Source: Lunularia cruciata
Taxonomy: Eukaryota > Streptophyta > Marchantiopsida > Lunulariales > Lunulariaceae
DNA length: 64,000 nucleotides
Assembly (NCBI GenBank): GCA_948567375.1
Contig: OX419761.1
Coordinates: 54,500,501-54,564,500, forward strand
Direction: 5' to 3'
Below are positions 44,577-55,578 of the stretch, one piece after another (within the stretch, counting starts at the first letter, position 1; the number at the start of each line of letters is the position of its first letter). Made by a program: the position numbers and the translations under genes. The notes below the pieces were generated by a model that saw nothing but the letters and a program-made list of their open reading frames with translations, was not told the origin of the DNA and ran no database searches.

Positions 44577-46462
44577 CAACATCTTCTACGAACGATTCCT
44601 CGGTTGTCCCGAAGGAATTTTGAGGAACCAAGGTGTTGATCTTGAATCTTCCACTCAGGTTGAAATTGACACCCTCAAAGCAGAAATTGTCAAAGAAGAC
44701 CCCACCTTGAATTTGACAAATTGGAACCCCTGGGCTGACAACACGGCGTCGATACGAGCCAATCCTTCAGTTCCGTCAAGTTCAGCACTACCTTAGCCAA
44801 TCCCAGTGCATTGAACGATGACTTTGTTGCCTGTTACCCGACACGCATATCATAAGTACAAGGGGACAGAACAAGACAAAGACCCCGATGAATTCATCAA
44901 AGAATTCAAAGTCATCTCCTTTGTTAACAAGGAGCAAGACTGGGCGGATCGATTGAGAATTTCCCAAGTTTGCTCCAAAAGAAAGCTCAGAGCTGGTACA
45001 CCCATGTGACCCAGAAGGGGTTTGTACTAGCGGACTGGGCAGACTTGAGAAACAACTTCCTGGAACGATTCCGGGAGGTTGATTATGACATGAGTGTCTT
45101 CGCGGCACTAAATGATTTAGACCGAGGCAAGAAGGAGAAGTTGAGAGACTACTCTGAGCGGTTCATGGCACTATTGAACCAAGTTCCCAAGCAATTGGGG
45201 GTGATGGGTTACTCCAATGCCCAAGCCATTACCTAGTTCCTTGGGGGACTTTCACCAGAAATACAAATCTTTGCAAGGGAGAGGAATGTAACTTCCCTTG
45301 AAAAAGTACTCAAACATGTCACTCGTTACGAGGCAACCCACTCTCACTCTATCGGTAACCGGAGAAATCGGGAGAAGAAAGGCAAGAAGCCTAGAAGGAG
45401 AGCTTTGCGTAGTACATCCCCTTCTTCGGACAAATCCTCCACGTCTTCGAGCTCTTCTTTGGAATTAGAAGAAGAATCAAAGCCAAGACGAGTCAGAAGA
45501 CATGGAGGCAAGAAACCAATGACTCCTCCAGTGAAGAGTGTAAATAAGGCGGATACCAAGCTGGATGCTCTCATCAAGGAGTTTTCAGATTTCAAGATCC
45601 AGATGATTGGAGCCAAAGATAGAAGGAAGGCCCCAGCATTTGGGAGATCAAATGTATGGTGCACCAATGTGGCAAATCAGGCCATGCAAACAAAGAATGC
45701 AATACTCATAATGCATTGCCGGTGTAGCAAATTGATTGGGTTCCGGGATGGAACCAAGACGAGGACGAAGAGGCTATGTACCAAACACAAGAAGTATAGC
45801 CTCAAGCGAGCACATTGTACCAAGGTCAGAGGTTTGGACCAAGGGAGTATAACCCCAATGCTCCTCCATGAAGACCATCAATGAGCAACCAGAATTGCCC
45901 TCAGAATGTTGCACCTGGAGCCTGTTATAATTGTGGCTCGATGGGACATTGGTCTCCAAACTGTCCCGAGCCAAGAAGGCAAATCAAGTATGTTCCCCTG
46001 TGTGGAAATTGTAAAGGATCGGGGCATACGGGCAACCAATGTCCTCACCCCCCAAACCCAAAGCCGCCTGTAAAGTATGTATAGACCCCCGCTGAGCTTG
46101 CAGCAATTCAGCCAAAGGGGGATACTAATGTAAATTGTATCACTCTTGAGGAAGAAAGACCTCAAGAAGCGAGTCCGGCCTTGGAAGGAGAATGGCCGGA
46201 CCTTGAAATTTTAAAAGTTGAGACACGCTCCAGCAAGAAGAAGCGTGATCTTGAAGAACTGAGTACAATCTCGTCGTCTTCCAGAAAGGCGAAGAGATTG
46301 CGCCCAAAGGCAATTCTTTCTACTAAGGAGGAAAAGATCCTTGCAAAAGCCAAAGCTAAAGCCTTGCAGAAAGAACTAAAAGAGGCACTACTCAGGACTC
46401 GGGAACTGAGTTTGGAAGAGGAGACGAAGACGAAGTCTCCAGTTTTTCCGGCAGACATCTAA
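44577..46462 (+). pseudogene. gag: A2 gag, main part
   Basis: It continues from 40869. DPDEFIKEFKVIS (44883) begins the capsid-like domain, with SWYTHV near 44991, NNFLERFREVDYDMS near 45051 and GLSPEI near 45246; a TAG at 45235 replaces a Trp codon. Three CCHC knuckles follow: the first near 45658-45700 is broken by a frameshift; the second (CYNCGSMGHWSPNC, 45923-45964) and third (CGNCKGSGHTGNQC, 46001-46042) are intact. A Lys/Glu-rich tail follows, and a 19-bp tandem duplication at 46467-46504 shifts the frame just after it. Three knuckles is more than the usual one or two in plant Ty3/gypsy gag. Confidence 0.8.
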
Positions 46463-46466
46463 TCCA

Positions 46467-46504
46467 AAGTAAAGGGTCTGATCCGAAGTAAAGGGTCTGA
46501 TCCA
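46467..46504 (+). repeat. 19-bp tandem duplication in A2
   Basis: Two copies of AAGTAAAGGGTCTGATCC plus one base, back to back. A1 has a single copy (near 4160). The duplication changes the reading frame. Confidence 0.9.
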
Positions 46505-46511
46505 AGCCGAG

Positions 46512-49365
46512 GTGGGCCAACCCAAGGAACCTCAGGTTAAGGCCATTAGCAAGCCCGTTACCATTTTGAAGCGTCTCGAAGTCAAGAGGGAACATGGAGA
46601 GACTTTGGACCCAAAGCCAAAGGCAAAGACGGTCAAATTGGGAGGAGTTCCCCAATACGATATTGTAGCAGATCTGGCAGCCACAAATGCCAATGTTACA
46701 TTCAAGCAATTGTGGGAAGATAACAAGCTGTACAAGAGGCAGCTGAATTTGGAACTCAAAAAGGTGAGGTCGATGTCAAAGAAGGACATGCCTGCTATCT
46801 ATCGTATTGAACAAGAAGATTTGGGATCTCCCAAGGTAGACGCGGAGATTGCAAGGTGCATGATCACATCGATACCCATTGACTCTAGGTCTGGTGTGAA
46901 CGTCATGACCAAAGATATTGCAAATTGACTTGGGTATCACACATTTGAACCAACACCCCAAGTGTTGAAGTTTGTAGACCAAACTAGGAGACGGCCTTTG
47001 GGAAGTCTGTTTGGAAAGATCATCATCCCTTGCCTTTTACCAATACAATTTTAGATTAGGTAGCTGGGCATCCTTGTTATAGTTTTCTCGATTGGATTTT
47101 CAACGTACAATCAAGTGTCCATTCGAGAAGAGGACAAGGATAAAACTACATTCATGACAGATTGGGGCACTTTTGCTTACAATCAAATGCCCTTTGGGTT
47201 GTGTAATGCTCCCGCTACTTTCCAGCAGATGATGAATTCAATCTTCAAAGATTTCCTGTGCAAATTTGTGGAAGTTTTCATTGATGACTTTTGTGTGTTT
47301 GGGCAAAGAGATGTACATTTAGATTACCTTCGCCAAACTTTTGAAAGGTGTCATTTTGCCGGCTTGTCATTACACCCGGAGAAATGCTTCTTTGCAATGA
47401 AGAAGGGAATTCTTTTGGGGCATCGGGTGTCAAGCCAAGGTATTGAAGTTGATGTTGAGAAGGTCAAGATAATTGCAGCTTTGGAATCCCCAAAGAACAT
47501 CCGGGAGCTGAGAGCCTTCTTGGGACATGTCAGATATTACAGACGCTTTGTGTCAAACTATGCAATGCTTGCTGCACCACTTACAAAGCTTCTGAAGAAA
47601 TCCAAAGACTATCTATGGGAAGCAAATCAAGAAGAAGCTTTCCAGGTGTTGAAGAAGAAGCTGGTTGAAGCACCAATTATGAGGGCCTTGAATTGGGACG
47701 TCCCTTTTCATGTATATGTGGACACTTCATCCATGGCCATCGGAGTCATCTTAAGTCAGAAGGACAAAAAGAAGAAGGACTACCCGATGTATTATGCCAG
47801 CCGACAACTTTCAATTTCTGAAAAGAACTATTCGATGACTGAAAGAGAAGCACTCGGTATGGTATATGCCTGCAAGAAATTTTGCCATTATCTGTTGGGG
47901 TACGAGTTTGTCTTCTATGTTGACCATTAGGCATTGCAACATTTGGTCAAGAAGGCAGATTTATCCGGGTGAATTGCAAGATGGATCTTGTTGTTACAAG
48001 AGTTCACGTATACTGTACAAGTAAGGAAGGGAGCTTTGCATTCGAATGCAAACTTCCTGTCCAGGTTAGAAACTCAAGACCAGGAGTGGGAAATTGACGA
48101 TTGGTTCCCTGACAAAGAGTTGTATCACTTATCAGCAATGCGAAGTACAAGGTATGCAGCTAAATATCATTATTTGCATACTCTTCATTGTCCTGAGGGG
48201 ATGGACCCAGAACAGCGGGCAGTCTTTCTCAGGAAAATGGGGCCATACCAGCTTAAACACAACATTTTATTTAAGATGGGCAAAGACAAAGTACTTCGTC
48301 GATGCTTGGAGTCATATGAAGTAGGAGGAGTGATTGAATCTTTACACTCCAAAGCATCGGGAGGACACTATGCTCTGGAGAATACTGTAAAGAAAATTCT
48401 TTCGGTAGGTATTGGTGGCCTACAATGTACAAAGATGTGCATGCTCATATCCAAAGCTGTGATGCTTGTCAGAGAACGGGGAAGCCGACGGCTACTTCTC
48501 AATAGCCTTTGAGACCAAATTTTCCTTTGGCCCCATTTGAGAAATGGGGGATTGATTTGTGGGTCCCATTCAACCAGTGACCCGACTCACATGAAAGCGA
48601 TACATTTTGGTTTGCACTTATTATGCTACCAAGATGGTCGAAGCTGAAGCAACTTGTAGAGATGATGCTAAAATTGTGGCGGAATTCTTCTTTTGAAACA
48701 TCATCTCCTGATATGGGTGTCGTCTGGAATTGGTCAGTGACCGAGGAACACATTTTTTGAACTCTATAATGGAGGCATTAACTAAGTACTTTCAGATTAA
48801 ACATCGGAAGACGACTCCTTATAACCCAAAAGCAAATGGCTTAACAGAAAAAGCAAATGGGTTACTTTGCAAAATTTTGAATAGGGTGACTGTCAATTAT
48901 GCCTATGACTGGGATACAAAATTACCAGCCGCGTTGTGGGCATATCAAACGATAGAAAAGATTACAACCAAACAAACTCCATACTTCTTGACATATGGCT
49001 TGCATCCCATACTGCCAGTTGAATTTGAAGTGCCGACATATCGGGTTCTTTGCAAAGAACAAATGTCGGAAGAGGAAAGTCAGGATCTTTGGATTCATCA
49101 ACTGATGTGGTTAGAAGAGAAAAGAGACAATGCAATGCAAACCATGAAAGAAGTACAAGCACAGAGAAAAATCAGGCACAATAAGAGAATCAAGCCTATA
49201 ACTGTACGTGAAGGAGATTTGGTTTTGTTATATGACAATCGCCGAATATTTTTTCTAGGCAAGTTGCATTTGAGATGGATAGGTCCCTATCAAGTTCTTC
49301 ATCTTTACAAAAATGGGTCCATGCAGCTTGTAGACTTGGAAGGTAATCCTTTTGCCACTTGAGTA
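46512..49365 (+). pseudogene. pol: A2 pol (protease remnant, RT, RNase H, integrase)
   Basis: The protease start is near 46870 (IDSRSGVNVM; the active-site Gly is lost). At about 47003 the sequence jumps to the RT finger region, so about 0.8 kb (A1 4690-5510) with most of the protease and RT start is deleted. RT/RNase H at 47115-47930 is open for 271 codons, with MPFGLCNAPATFQ, catalytic FIDDF (47277-47291), YRRF and RNase H DTSS. Integrase: zinc region about 48160-48480 (damaged), core broken near 48550-48720, then open at 48730-49362 with DRGTHF and E 35 residues on (LTEKAN), and GPYQV C-terminal domain. It is followed by the polypurine tract. Confidence 0.85.
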
Positions 49366-49453
49366 AACGGGTGGAGAGTTTGGAGATATTGGACCATAGA
49401 CTCGGAAGTTTCTAAGACACCCAAGGTCTATGTTTGCGGGGACGCTCACATTT

Positions 49454-49464
49454 GAGGGAGGGGG
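49454..49464 (+). other. Polypurine tract of A2
   Basis: GAGGGAGGGGG lies two bases before the 3' LTR start and is identical to A1. Confidence 0.85.
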
Positions 49465-49466
49465 TA

Positions 49467-50039
49467 TGTGGTGCCCACATTTTTTGTTTTTTTCAAAATA
49501 ACAAAGAAGAAGTGTATAGAGAAGGCGGATTGCGCCTGTATGGCCAAAGAAGGCAAAGAAAAGAGTCTTTGAGATGAAACCCGAAGTAAAGTGACTTCAG
49601 GTCATAAGGCAAAGTACTCGGAAATGCCCTGTCAGCATACAACCTGAAGTAAAGTGTCTTCGTATTGGGGGGAGCTCAACTCAAGGCGGAGACAGTCTAA
49701 CAACCTTTCGTCGGGGCGAGAAATTCAAGAAGGGACCATTCAAAAACCGGTGGCCCATACGCGCAAAGGTTGATTGACAGTGATAGGTGCATGCAAGAGG
49801 TGTGATTTCTTGGTAGAAACTCGAAGTGAAGAAAGACAAAGAAAGCGCAACTCTATAAAAATCAAACTTGCAACAACAAAATGTCGAGTAATTTTCCTTC
49901 GCCGTTGAGAAGTTGTCTTGCAGGTGATCGTGGGAAGGGAAATAGAGTTGGAATTGCGTTAGTGTGTAAGGGAGAAGTTGCGAGAGTGAAATCAAGAGAT
50001 AGTGAGAAGGCAGGAGAGATGGGAGGAGGAAAGAAGAAC
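49467..50039 (+). repeat. A2 3' LTR, first 573 bp only
   Basis: It matches 36646-37218 closely, including TATAAAAAT (49855) and the ORF start MSSNFPS (49881). It ends abruptly in AAGAAGAACA at the junction with the B1 LTR end, so only about 53 codons of the LTR ORF remain. Confidence 0.9.
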
Positions 50040-50078
50040 AGCAATGTATGTTGTGTAGCAATGTATATACGCACGACA
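50040..50078 (+). repeat. B1 3' LTR, last 39 bp
   Basis: It matches the B LTR ends at 55362-55398 and 63271-63307 (GTAGCAATGTATATAC, CACGACA). CATT follows (50079-50082), the second copy of the B1 target duplication. Confidence 0.8.
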
Positions 50079-50245
50079 CATTGCAATAGTGGCAGAGTCA
50101 TATGATATGTTAGTTGGGGGAGTAGTGTTATACTCCATGGGTTTTAGTATTGACTATTGGGAGGATACAACCTTCTATAGACCAGGTTGGCAGTCAAGTG
50201 AAGGATGGGTATGTCGCCTACCTGTATGCTTTAGTAAGGGTAGTC

Positions 50246-50456
50246 TTGCAATGGCTTGAGATCTCACCATAGATCTATCAATTGGAAGACCGGGCTGAAT
50301 CTGACCAAGAAGTGGACCACATGTGATATATTGTGTAGAACCACCACCTAGAGATGTGTGGATCTAAAATGTACACCTCTCCATATTGGTCTTCTATAAC
50401 TCCAGACCGACAATTGTAGCTTTTGCCAACATAAGAAGCTGTGCACCAAAGGACAA
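50246..50456. repeat. Inverted copy of protease-region sequence in B2
   Basis: The reverse complement of this stretch aligns with B1 24680-24850 (ATTGTCGGTCTGGAGTTATA, then CATCTCTAGGTGGTGG). It overlaps the direct copy at 12840-12960 of the same element. It therefore contains protease sequence that is missing from the direct copy. The flanks resume at GACCATGGCAACATC, as at B1 25043. Confidence 0.85.
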
Positions 50457-50759
50457 TTTGGGACATGTCTATGGGACCATGGCAACATCAATTTTAGCTT
50501 TCAGTGGTTTTGTTACTTGGCCAAGTGATTTATTGGAAAAGAATGCCCATGTACAGTTTACTCTAGTGCCAAAGGAGATCACTCAGATTTGGAGTACAAG
50601 TGAGATCGTTCCATCCACCTTGGTTATTTCTTTGTGGAGTTTAGAAGAGGCATTGCAACAACATGTAGATCAGTTGGTGCAATAGGCTTGGAGTGGAGCC
50701 TTTGTACCAATAGGTGACCAATGTGAGGATGAGCCTCAAGAGTCAACTACCTTGATACT

Positions 50760-51990
50760 CTAGATACCACACTCATTGCTTAGCAATATTCAATAGAGGG
50801 AGTATGTCTATTGGACTTGTTTGGTGGGATTAGTATTGGACTAGTTGTGGTACTACATGTGGGTACACAAGTATAAAGATACTTGTATGTGGAGAGAGAT
50901 GAGACTACTAGGTGAGTCTTTCTACATCATGTGGCACACTTGGCCTATCGGTATCCTAAGTTATCACCAATGTCAATAGTAAGGGTTTATACCAAAAGAC
51001 CTTACAAGCAAACATTTCCTTATTAGGGATGTAGGATTTGGAGAGACATGGTCCTTTTCATTTGGTGATTTTTGGATGGCCATGTCAGGGATATACATGC
51101 ATTGGCCAAGGTTTTGGTCTTCAGGATCCTCATTCTGGTGTGTTTTGGGAGATATTACAGATATTGTGACATCTCCAAGTTCATTAGTCTATTTCTCTAG
51201 CTTACATTTTGGTGAACATCCCTTTGATGGGTGATTCTTGCACTAGGGTGGTGGCAAGCACATATTTGGTCCATTCTTGGATGGGACTTGCTGTGTTGTT
51301 GGATGCAACCAAAGTGGGATCATCTTTGTCTTTGGTGGACAAACCTCTTACCTAAAGAGGTTCTACAAGGCACTTATGATGGGATTCAATGACTAGACCA
51401 CATCATTGTTGATGACATCTTGGATGTTGGGTGTCAATCTTAGATGGTGCTAGTGGTTGATAGGTCACCTATGGTAGTGGTGATCCTAGTTGGATAGCTT
51501 TGAGCCGCTTTTCCCACACTTATGAGTTTCTCAAACTCTCATGCTTTTTGAGAGGAAGGTTGTGGATTGGTTTGGGACTCACAATTATAGCAGCCGATGG
51601 AGCTCAATGCCAATGACAGAGAGAGAGCGCGGGCAATGGGTCTTCACACCATTGTTTTAGCAATGTCAAATGCATCCAAGTGTTAAGTGTTAGGTTGGGC
51701 TACGGACCTGAATTGTTTGACCCAAATTGTGAGCCTTGGCTTGGCAGAGCAGCATAGGATACGCTTGATAGGCATCACAACTCAGACACTTGTGAGCTCT
51801 TTGCCTATTGAGATGATTTAGGCACATGTTGGAGATGATGGACCAAGTGGATAGGGTATTCTTGGGACACAACCAATGGCTACTAGGGAGAGTGGTCTAC
51901 TTGGAGTCCATCTCAATGAGTGTGGTCTATTTGGATTACACCCTTGGTCTACTTGGGATGCAACTAAAGGACGTGTGGAGCTTGTAGCCA
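50760..51990 (+). pseudogene. B2 C5-cytosine DNA methyltransferase domain, decayed
   Basis: Second copy of the domain at 25330-26645, at the same place between protease and RT. Motif I is uninterrupted here (LLDLFGGISIGL, about 50808-50843). Motif IV HLVIFGWPCQG is intact (Cys codon 51083-51085), with Gln (CAG) where B1 has TAG. Motif VI has decayed (GAACATCCC near 51214 where B1 has the ENV codons GAGAACGTTCC). The LCLWWTNLLP block is present at about 51330. A conserved VIRL-type tail and DGPSG follow. Many stops and frameshifts are present. Two independent copies at one position show that the domain belongs to the family and is not a chance capture in one copy. Confidence 0.78.
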
Positions 51991-53441
51991 AAGTAGAGGA
52001 TTTTTGAGGTTGGGACCTCTAGTGCTTGGAAGCATGCCACTATTGCTCCCAAAGGCCTAGTGTAGCAGCCAGTTAGTACATCTTCCACTCCTACAACAAT
52101 TACAAAGGATACTTGGGAGCTAGATCTGGGACACAAGCTTACAAGAGAGGAAAGATAGAGAGTTTGGAGGTTCTTGAGGAGCTACACGAGCTAACTAGCA
52201 ATACATCAATTTTTTGACATCCCTATTGATATAGTGACATGGAGAGAGCATTGATTTAGAGCTAGAGTAGTGACCTTTTTGAGGTTGGTTTGGTAGAGAT
52301 TTCACATGGAGAGTATGAATCAACTATAGTGATTGCATCCAAGAAGGATATTCATGGCAAATACACACATAGGCAGATGTGTGGAGACTACTATCCTATC
52401 AACCAATAGACTAGGGCTGATTGGTATGCCATGCCTACACCGGAGGAAATCTTTGATGCAATTGGACATGCAAAGGTCTTCAACACTTTGATCGTCAAGC
52501 AGGATATCATTAGTTGCCAATCAAGGAGGGGGATAAGTCCAAGATAGCATTTTGGGTAATTGATCCTCATGGTAAGGATGTGTTATATCAATGGAGGTTC
52601 TTACCATTTGGGTTAAAGAATGCTCTTGCCAAGTTCCAAAGGGTGATAAGCAGGATCCTAGATGGATTGGGTTTTTCTTGGTGCTATATTGATGATATTT
52701 TGGTCCATAGCACTATGGTGGAGGATCATGAGAGACCTTTTTTGGAGGTGTTTGAGAGGTTGAGATCTCATAGACTCAAATTACATCCTAGGAAGTGTAA
52801 GTTCTTCCTCAAATAGGTTGAGTATTTGGGTCACACTATCTACCTTGGAGGACTTGGTGTTTAGTAGACCAAGGTGGAGGCTATTGTGCATATTCCTTGG
52901 CCTACGGATGTGAGTAGAGTGCGATCATTCCTTGGGTTGGCAAACTTCTATTACCATTATGTTAGAGGATTTAGTGGCATTGCCAAGGCCTTGATGAAGT
53001 TGACCAAGTTTACATAGGAGTGGTGTTGGGGAGATGAGTAGGAGAGAGCTTTTGTATAGCTCAAGGAGAGGTTGATATCTGCTCTTATTTTGAGGAGACC
53101 AATCAAAAGATGACCATTTTAGGTTCACACTGATTGAAGTATATTGGGGCTTGGAGCAATGCTCATCCATCATGATGATGAGGGGAAGGAGTTTCTAGGG
53201 CCTATGCTAGTTGCTCCAACAATTTAGTGAAGGCAAAGAATAGTTCATATGAGGGAGAGTGGTTGGCAAAAATTAGGGCAATAACACATTTTTGATGCTA
53301 CCTATTTGGTAACCCCTTTACTCTCATCATTGATCATCAACCATTGAAGTGGTTGATGAGTCCAACAAGCTTTTAGAGAAGCTTGCTCAATGGCCTCTGA
53401 TTTTATAGAAGTATGATTTCACGGGTATTCATAGACTTGGA
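51991..53441 (+). pseudogene. pol: B2 reverse transcriptase and RNase H, decayed
   Basis: RT linker from about 52100; EISHGEYES near 52297; open stretch 52514-52816 with LPFGLKNALAKFQRV and catalytic YIDD at 52685-52696; LGLANFYYHYVRGF near 52935. RNase H starts near 53120 (VHTD) and includes HQPLKWL near 53335. At least eight stops are present. Confidence 0.8.
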
Positions 53442-55135
53442 GTGGTGAATTGTGATGCAGATGGGTTGAGTAGAAACCCATGTCCCAACCAACAAGATCA
53501 AAGTGGAGCATGTTGGCATGGTGAGGCAGATGAGGAGATGGTTCCAGATTGGCATGCATCTGCCTATCTTTGTTTATGTTTTGAGGCTTTGGTGGTATCT
53601 CTCTCAGCGCATATAGGAGGAGTTATTGAGATCAGGGATCCAAAGAGTAGAGATAGTGTTATAATTTAGCAAGACATTCATGATAATATCTTATTGATGG
53701 ACTATCTTTGCACTGGTATTGTCGGTGGCACAATTAGGGCCAAGGAGAGAGATCATATTCTTTAGTGGGCCAGATGGTTCATATTGGAGAGTAGACACTT
53801 TTTGCATGTATGGGAGGATGGTAGAGTGCAAGTAATACTACTTCCATCTAAGAGATGATAGTTGGTCCATCATGCTTATGAGGAGCTAGGACATTTTGGA
53901 GTAAAGCATACATGTAGCTTGCTCTAGAGTCATTATTGGTGGCGCGGTATGCAAACCAATGTATAGCAATTTGTTGCTAGATGTGTCATTTGTGACCAAG
54001 TTAGAGCATCATTTAATGCTCCTACACCATAATTACATCCATTACCTATCATGGGTTGGGTTACCGTTGGAGTTTGGACTTCATTGGACCTTTACTATTG
54101 AATGAGAGACATCATCGGTACATTTTGGTGATGGTGGAGCACTTCTCCAAGTAGATTGAGTTGGTGGCACTTCTTGACAAGTCCAGTGAAGGAATGGCTT
54201 ACTTGTTCCTAGATCGGGTTCTCTAGTATTTTGGTGCACCACCTAAGGTTTTGATTGATCAGGGTATAGAGTTCTTGGGTGAGTTTCAAGGCTTGTGTGA
54301 CAAGGCTTTGATTGATCATTTTACTACCTCCCATGATCACCCTGAGGTAGATGGCTTAGCAGAGGTTCAGATAGTGAAGAGAAGATTGCAAAAGTATGGT
54401 TTGGAGAGAGGCCACTTAGGAGATTGGGATCTCCAGTTACCTTGGTTGGCCATGGGCTATCAATTCAGCCGGCAAGCCTCCTTAGCATCCTTCTTTCCTT
54501 ACTTTCTACTATGGACAAGATCCAGATTTACCTACAACCATTCATTGAGATGCTATTGTAGTTTTGGACTTGGATGATCCAGATGTATAGATGAGCACAT
54601 GTTCTCAACAAGTAGAGATCTTTTGGATAGTGATGTTAATGGCATTTGAGAACTTGGTGATTGCTCAACATAGGAATACCTTATGCTATGCTACCATTTC
54701 AGGAGGAGATTATAGACCCTTGATTTGTCAATTTCATCTAGGTGACTATGTATATTTATAGTAGACAACTATAAATATACATAGTTGACGATGACACTTG
54801 ATGTTTCTACGAGCCACACTATCTTGAGAGCGTGCGAGGTTTTGCCATTTGGAGTCCTTGTGTTGGAAGGATGTGATGGTGTTGTTTGGAAGGATCATGT
54901 GTGCAATTGTATGCCATGCCACCTCCCAAACATCAATGGTACTATGGACCCAAGCTTGGCACTTGTACGTGTAGGCTTGCGGTGTATGTTATGTGGCTCT
55001 TTTGGTGGAGTTGCTACTATGTTAGTGTGTGATAGCTGTTTGAGAGGATGGCATATAGCATGTATGACTCCTACCCTCACGGTGGTTCCTCAGAGATAGT
55101 GGTTATATCCTAGATGTACTTGACCTATAGTTTGT
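53442..55135 (+). pseudogene. pol: B2 integrase with C-terminal PHD finger
   Basis: Zinc-binding region about 53870-54000 (ELGHFGVK, CVICDQ). Core from 54100, with D in VLIDQGIEF (near 54250) and E in DGLAE (near 54360). A GDYVYL motif of the C-terminal domain lies near 54742, then a 41-bp inverted duplication, then an open stretch 54785-55099 with GVLVLEGCDGVVW and PCHLPNI. A PHD-type zinc finger follows directly at 54983-55117: CMLC, LVCDSC, GWHIAC, and W.YPRC after an in-frame TAG (canonical W.CPxC, one Cys now Tyr). PHD fingers usually bind histone H3 tails, so the domain may guide integration, replacing the chromodomain of other families. That role is inferred. Confidence 0.75.
54745..54785. 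repeat. 17-bp perfect inverted duplication in B2 integrase end
   Basis: ACTATGTATATTTATAG and its exact complement flank a 7-base spacer. It lies in the GDYVYL region and breaks the frame. It is of the same type as the duplications at 29113, 34901 and 35972. Confidence 0.85.
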
Positions 55136-55290
55136 TTATCCTTTATATGGTATAGATTGCAGATAGGCAACTAACGATGGGACTTGATAGCACCAGGCCT
55201 CTTGATCTTTTGCCCACCATAGAGTATACCATATACTTGGAGTAGATGGCTATCTAGAGTTAGAGGGACCTAATCGCTAGCTAGGGAGGC
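55136..55290 (+). other. B2 sequence between PHD finger and LTR, no gene recognised
   Basis: About 155 bp with several stops in all frames. It ends in CTAGGGAGGC, which may be a decayed polypurine tract. Confidence 0.4.
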
Positions 55291-55398
55291 AATTGTGGTA
55301 TTTTAGAGTCCATGTATGACTTATGTGTGAGTTGTGCTTCTATAGTGTCTAATGTTGACAACAATGTATGTTATGTAGCAATGTATATATGCACAATA
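55291..55398 (+). repeat. B LTR end fragment
   Basis: It aligns with the last part of the B LTR (63206-63307): ATTGTGGTA, GTGAGTTGTGCTTC, GTAGCAATGTATATA. It directly precedes a B LTR start at 55401, so LTR pieces are in tandem here. Confidence 0.7.
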
Positions 55399-55573
55399 AT
55401 TGTCATGTTATTCATAGCATCGCACCTAGATTGCTTGGCCTCTGGAGTAGTAGTGTTGGGAGTCAAGAGTATTTTGGTAGTTACTCACAAGCTACTTGTT
55501 AACGGTCAGATTTCATTTTCAAGGTATTGACTACATGGTAGGACCCATCATCATTTGCACCATTCAAACCATT

Positions 55574-55578
55574 GGGTG
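55574..55578 (+). repeat. Target duplication GGGTG of solo LTR A4
   Basis: GGGTG here and at 63134-63138 directly flank TGTGGTGCCC and TTGTCACA. Confidence 0.92.

Larger units (their letters stand above)
36646..50039 (+). mobile_element. Element A2: Ty3/gypsy with coding LTR, 3' LTR truncated
   Basis: 5' LTR 36646-40421, primer site 40429, gag from 40510, nested solo LTR A3 at 40870-44571, pol to about 49365, polypurine tract 49454, and a 3' LTR from 49467 that stops after 573 bp at 50039. The missing end was lost in the deletion that joined it to the B1 LTR end. It belongs to the LTR subfamily with the MSSNFPS-type ORF start. Confidence 0.92.
12961..50078 (+). mobile_element. Element B1: methyltransferase-bearing Ty3/gypsy, host of C1, C2 and A2
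   Basis: Pieces: LTR start and leader 12961-14121; 21923-27978 (leader, gag, protease, methyltransferase, RT, RNase H); 35778-36645 (RNase H end, integrase); 50040-50078 (last 39 bp of the 3' LTR). The gaps are C1, C2 and A2. A deletion removed the integrase core, everything after it and most of the 3' LTR, along with most of the A2 3' LTR. It is flanked by CATT on both sides. Confidence 0.85.
50083..55398 (+). mobile_element. Element B2, main part (protease to PHD finger)
   Basis: It resumes in register with 12960 and runs through protease, methyltransferase, RT, RNase H, integrase and PHD finger to LTR-like sequence at 55291. It is more decayed than B1. It is the host of A1, of B1 and (in its 3' LTR) of A4. 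Confidence 0.85.

Noticed and set aside
54785-55099. Host PHD-finger gene
   Set aside because: It is colinear with the integrase C-terminal domain of B2 and has no independent start; it is part of the element.
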